DNA from: Anaerobacillus sp.
GTDB lineage: Bacteria; Bacillota; Bacilli; Bacillales_H; Anaerobacillaceae
NCBI GenBank assembly: GCA_007120055.1
Contig: SKOL01000013.1
Span: forward strand, 1 to 6,466
Length of the DNA: 6,466 nt
Direction of reading: 5' to 3'
The notes beneath the pieces are model-generated. The model worked only from the letters and a program-made list of their open reading frames with translations, was not told where the DNA came from and made no database searches. This document shows, piece by piece, positions 6,058 to 6,466 of this stretch. Position 1 is the first letter of the stretch. Every line of letters starts with the position of its first letter. The position numbers and the translations under genes were made by a program.

Positions 6058-6466
6058 TCTTCCACACTCCCGAGTATTTGTTCCTGTTCGATTTTTTTAC
6101 TTATTAATAGCTCGTTTATTTTCTGCTCATATTCTTCCCATGATTTAAATATTTTACAATCATTGGAAATTAACTTAATTTCCCCAAAAAACTTATCAGA
6201 AACTATGTTATAAAGGTTTCTAGCTATTAAGAGACCATCTTTATCATAATCAGTCCAAATGATCATTTGTTTAAAGTTACTATATTCAATTAGTTGTTTT
6301 ATACATTTTCGATGTGATGATCTTACATGACCATCAACACATAAAAGTAATGTTTTAAAATCACTTAAAAAATCCATCTCTGAAGCAACTCTAGTTAAGA
6401 CTGCTCTATTTTCAACAAGCCATAGTGTCTTGGCATTTGATGAATACTCTTCTTGTGCAATAGATA
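6033..6466 (-). CDS. jetD: Toprim-domain nuclease (JetD-like), C-terminal part
   Basis: The frame is open to the right edge, so the 143 residues seen are the C-terminal end of a larger protein; the ATG at 6375-6377 is internal, not a start. The fragment is a Toprim fold: the first strand ends in LVENRAVL with the catalytic glutamate (fragment residue 18), next comes LLLCVDGH with a glycine turn, and then IIWTDYDKDGLLIARNLY with the D-x-D metal-binding pair (residues 72 and 74). This arrangement is that of JetD and the DUF2399/DUF2220 proteins, relatives of topoisomerase VI A subunits and Spo11. In studied Wadjet systems JetD cuts circular DNA after loop extrusion by JetABC. ENxAVL followed by LxCxxG looks closer to the DUF2399 style than to DUF2220. 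It is the first of the four operon genes within view; any promoter lies outside. The N-terminal arm domain cannot be checked. Confidence 0.82.
   Translation of the reverse strand, partial: SIAQEEYSSNAKTLWLVENRAVLTRVASEMDFLSDFKTLLLCVDGHVRSSHRKCIKQLIEYSNFKQMIIWTDYDKDGLLIARNLYNIVSDKFFGEIKLISNDCKIFKSWEEYEQKINELLISKKIEQEQILGSVEDWKRWILQ
6067..6071 (-). promoter_or_regulatory. Shine-Dalgarno site of jetA, inside the Toprim gene
   Basis: GGGAG lies 9 bases before the TTG start of jetA and 18 bases before the alternative ATG. The spacing favours the TTG. A weaker GGAAAAG directly before the ATG keeps that choice open. The same GGGAG-TG core occurs before jetB. Confidence 0.6.

Noticed and set aside
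6033..6377. A complete 114-aa Toprim protein starting at ATG 6375-6377
   Set aside because: The frame is open upstream to the edge, and the upstream codons encode the LVENRAVL glutamate needed for a Toprim site, so the ATG is internal.

Overview
The window is AT-rich with purine-rich Shine-Dalgarno sites (GGGAG, AAAGGGGAAG), which points to a low-GC Firmicute, most likely Bacillus or a relative. It reads as part of a defence island. About 430 bases at the right edge, four-fifths of the middle and the first 270 bases at the left edge are coding; a gap of about 500 bases near the left holds a terminator and decayed gene fragments.

The dominant feature is a tightly packed minus-strand operon, read right to left. 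It has a Toprim-domain protein (JetD-like, only its C-terminal part is in the window), a kleisin-like protein (JetA/MksF-like, 477 aa), a small MukE-like protein (JetB/MksE-like, 242 aa) and a 1065-aa SMC/MukB-type ATPase (JetC/MksB-like). All three junctions overlap (25, 68 and 4 bases), so the four genes should be made as one translationally coupled unit. Together they form a Wadjet / MksBEFG / EptABCD-type SMC complex. In studied members, ATP-driven loop extrusion by JetABC senses small circular DNA and the Toprim nuclease JetD cuts it, which limits plasmids. The gene order here is D-A-B-C, unlike the textbook type I order A-B-C-D. The kleisin and MukE-like proteins are placed by position, size and fold-like features, not by a family signature I recognise, so this may be a divergent subtype.

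At the left edge, on the plus strand and converging on the operon, is the C-terminal end of an SF2 helicase (motifs V and VI). It has a charged tail ending in QMQLF, which looks like a sliding-clamp-binding motif. Between the helicase and the operon lie a strong hairpin terminator that can work in both directions, a frameshifted short coding remnant, and a probable decayed toxin-antitoxin pair with a ParE/RelE-like toxin N-terminus.

The most unusual DNA feature is an uninterrupted run of 17 A residues (coding strand) inside the coiled-coil part of jetC. It could make the ATPase slippage-prone or phase-variable.
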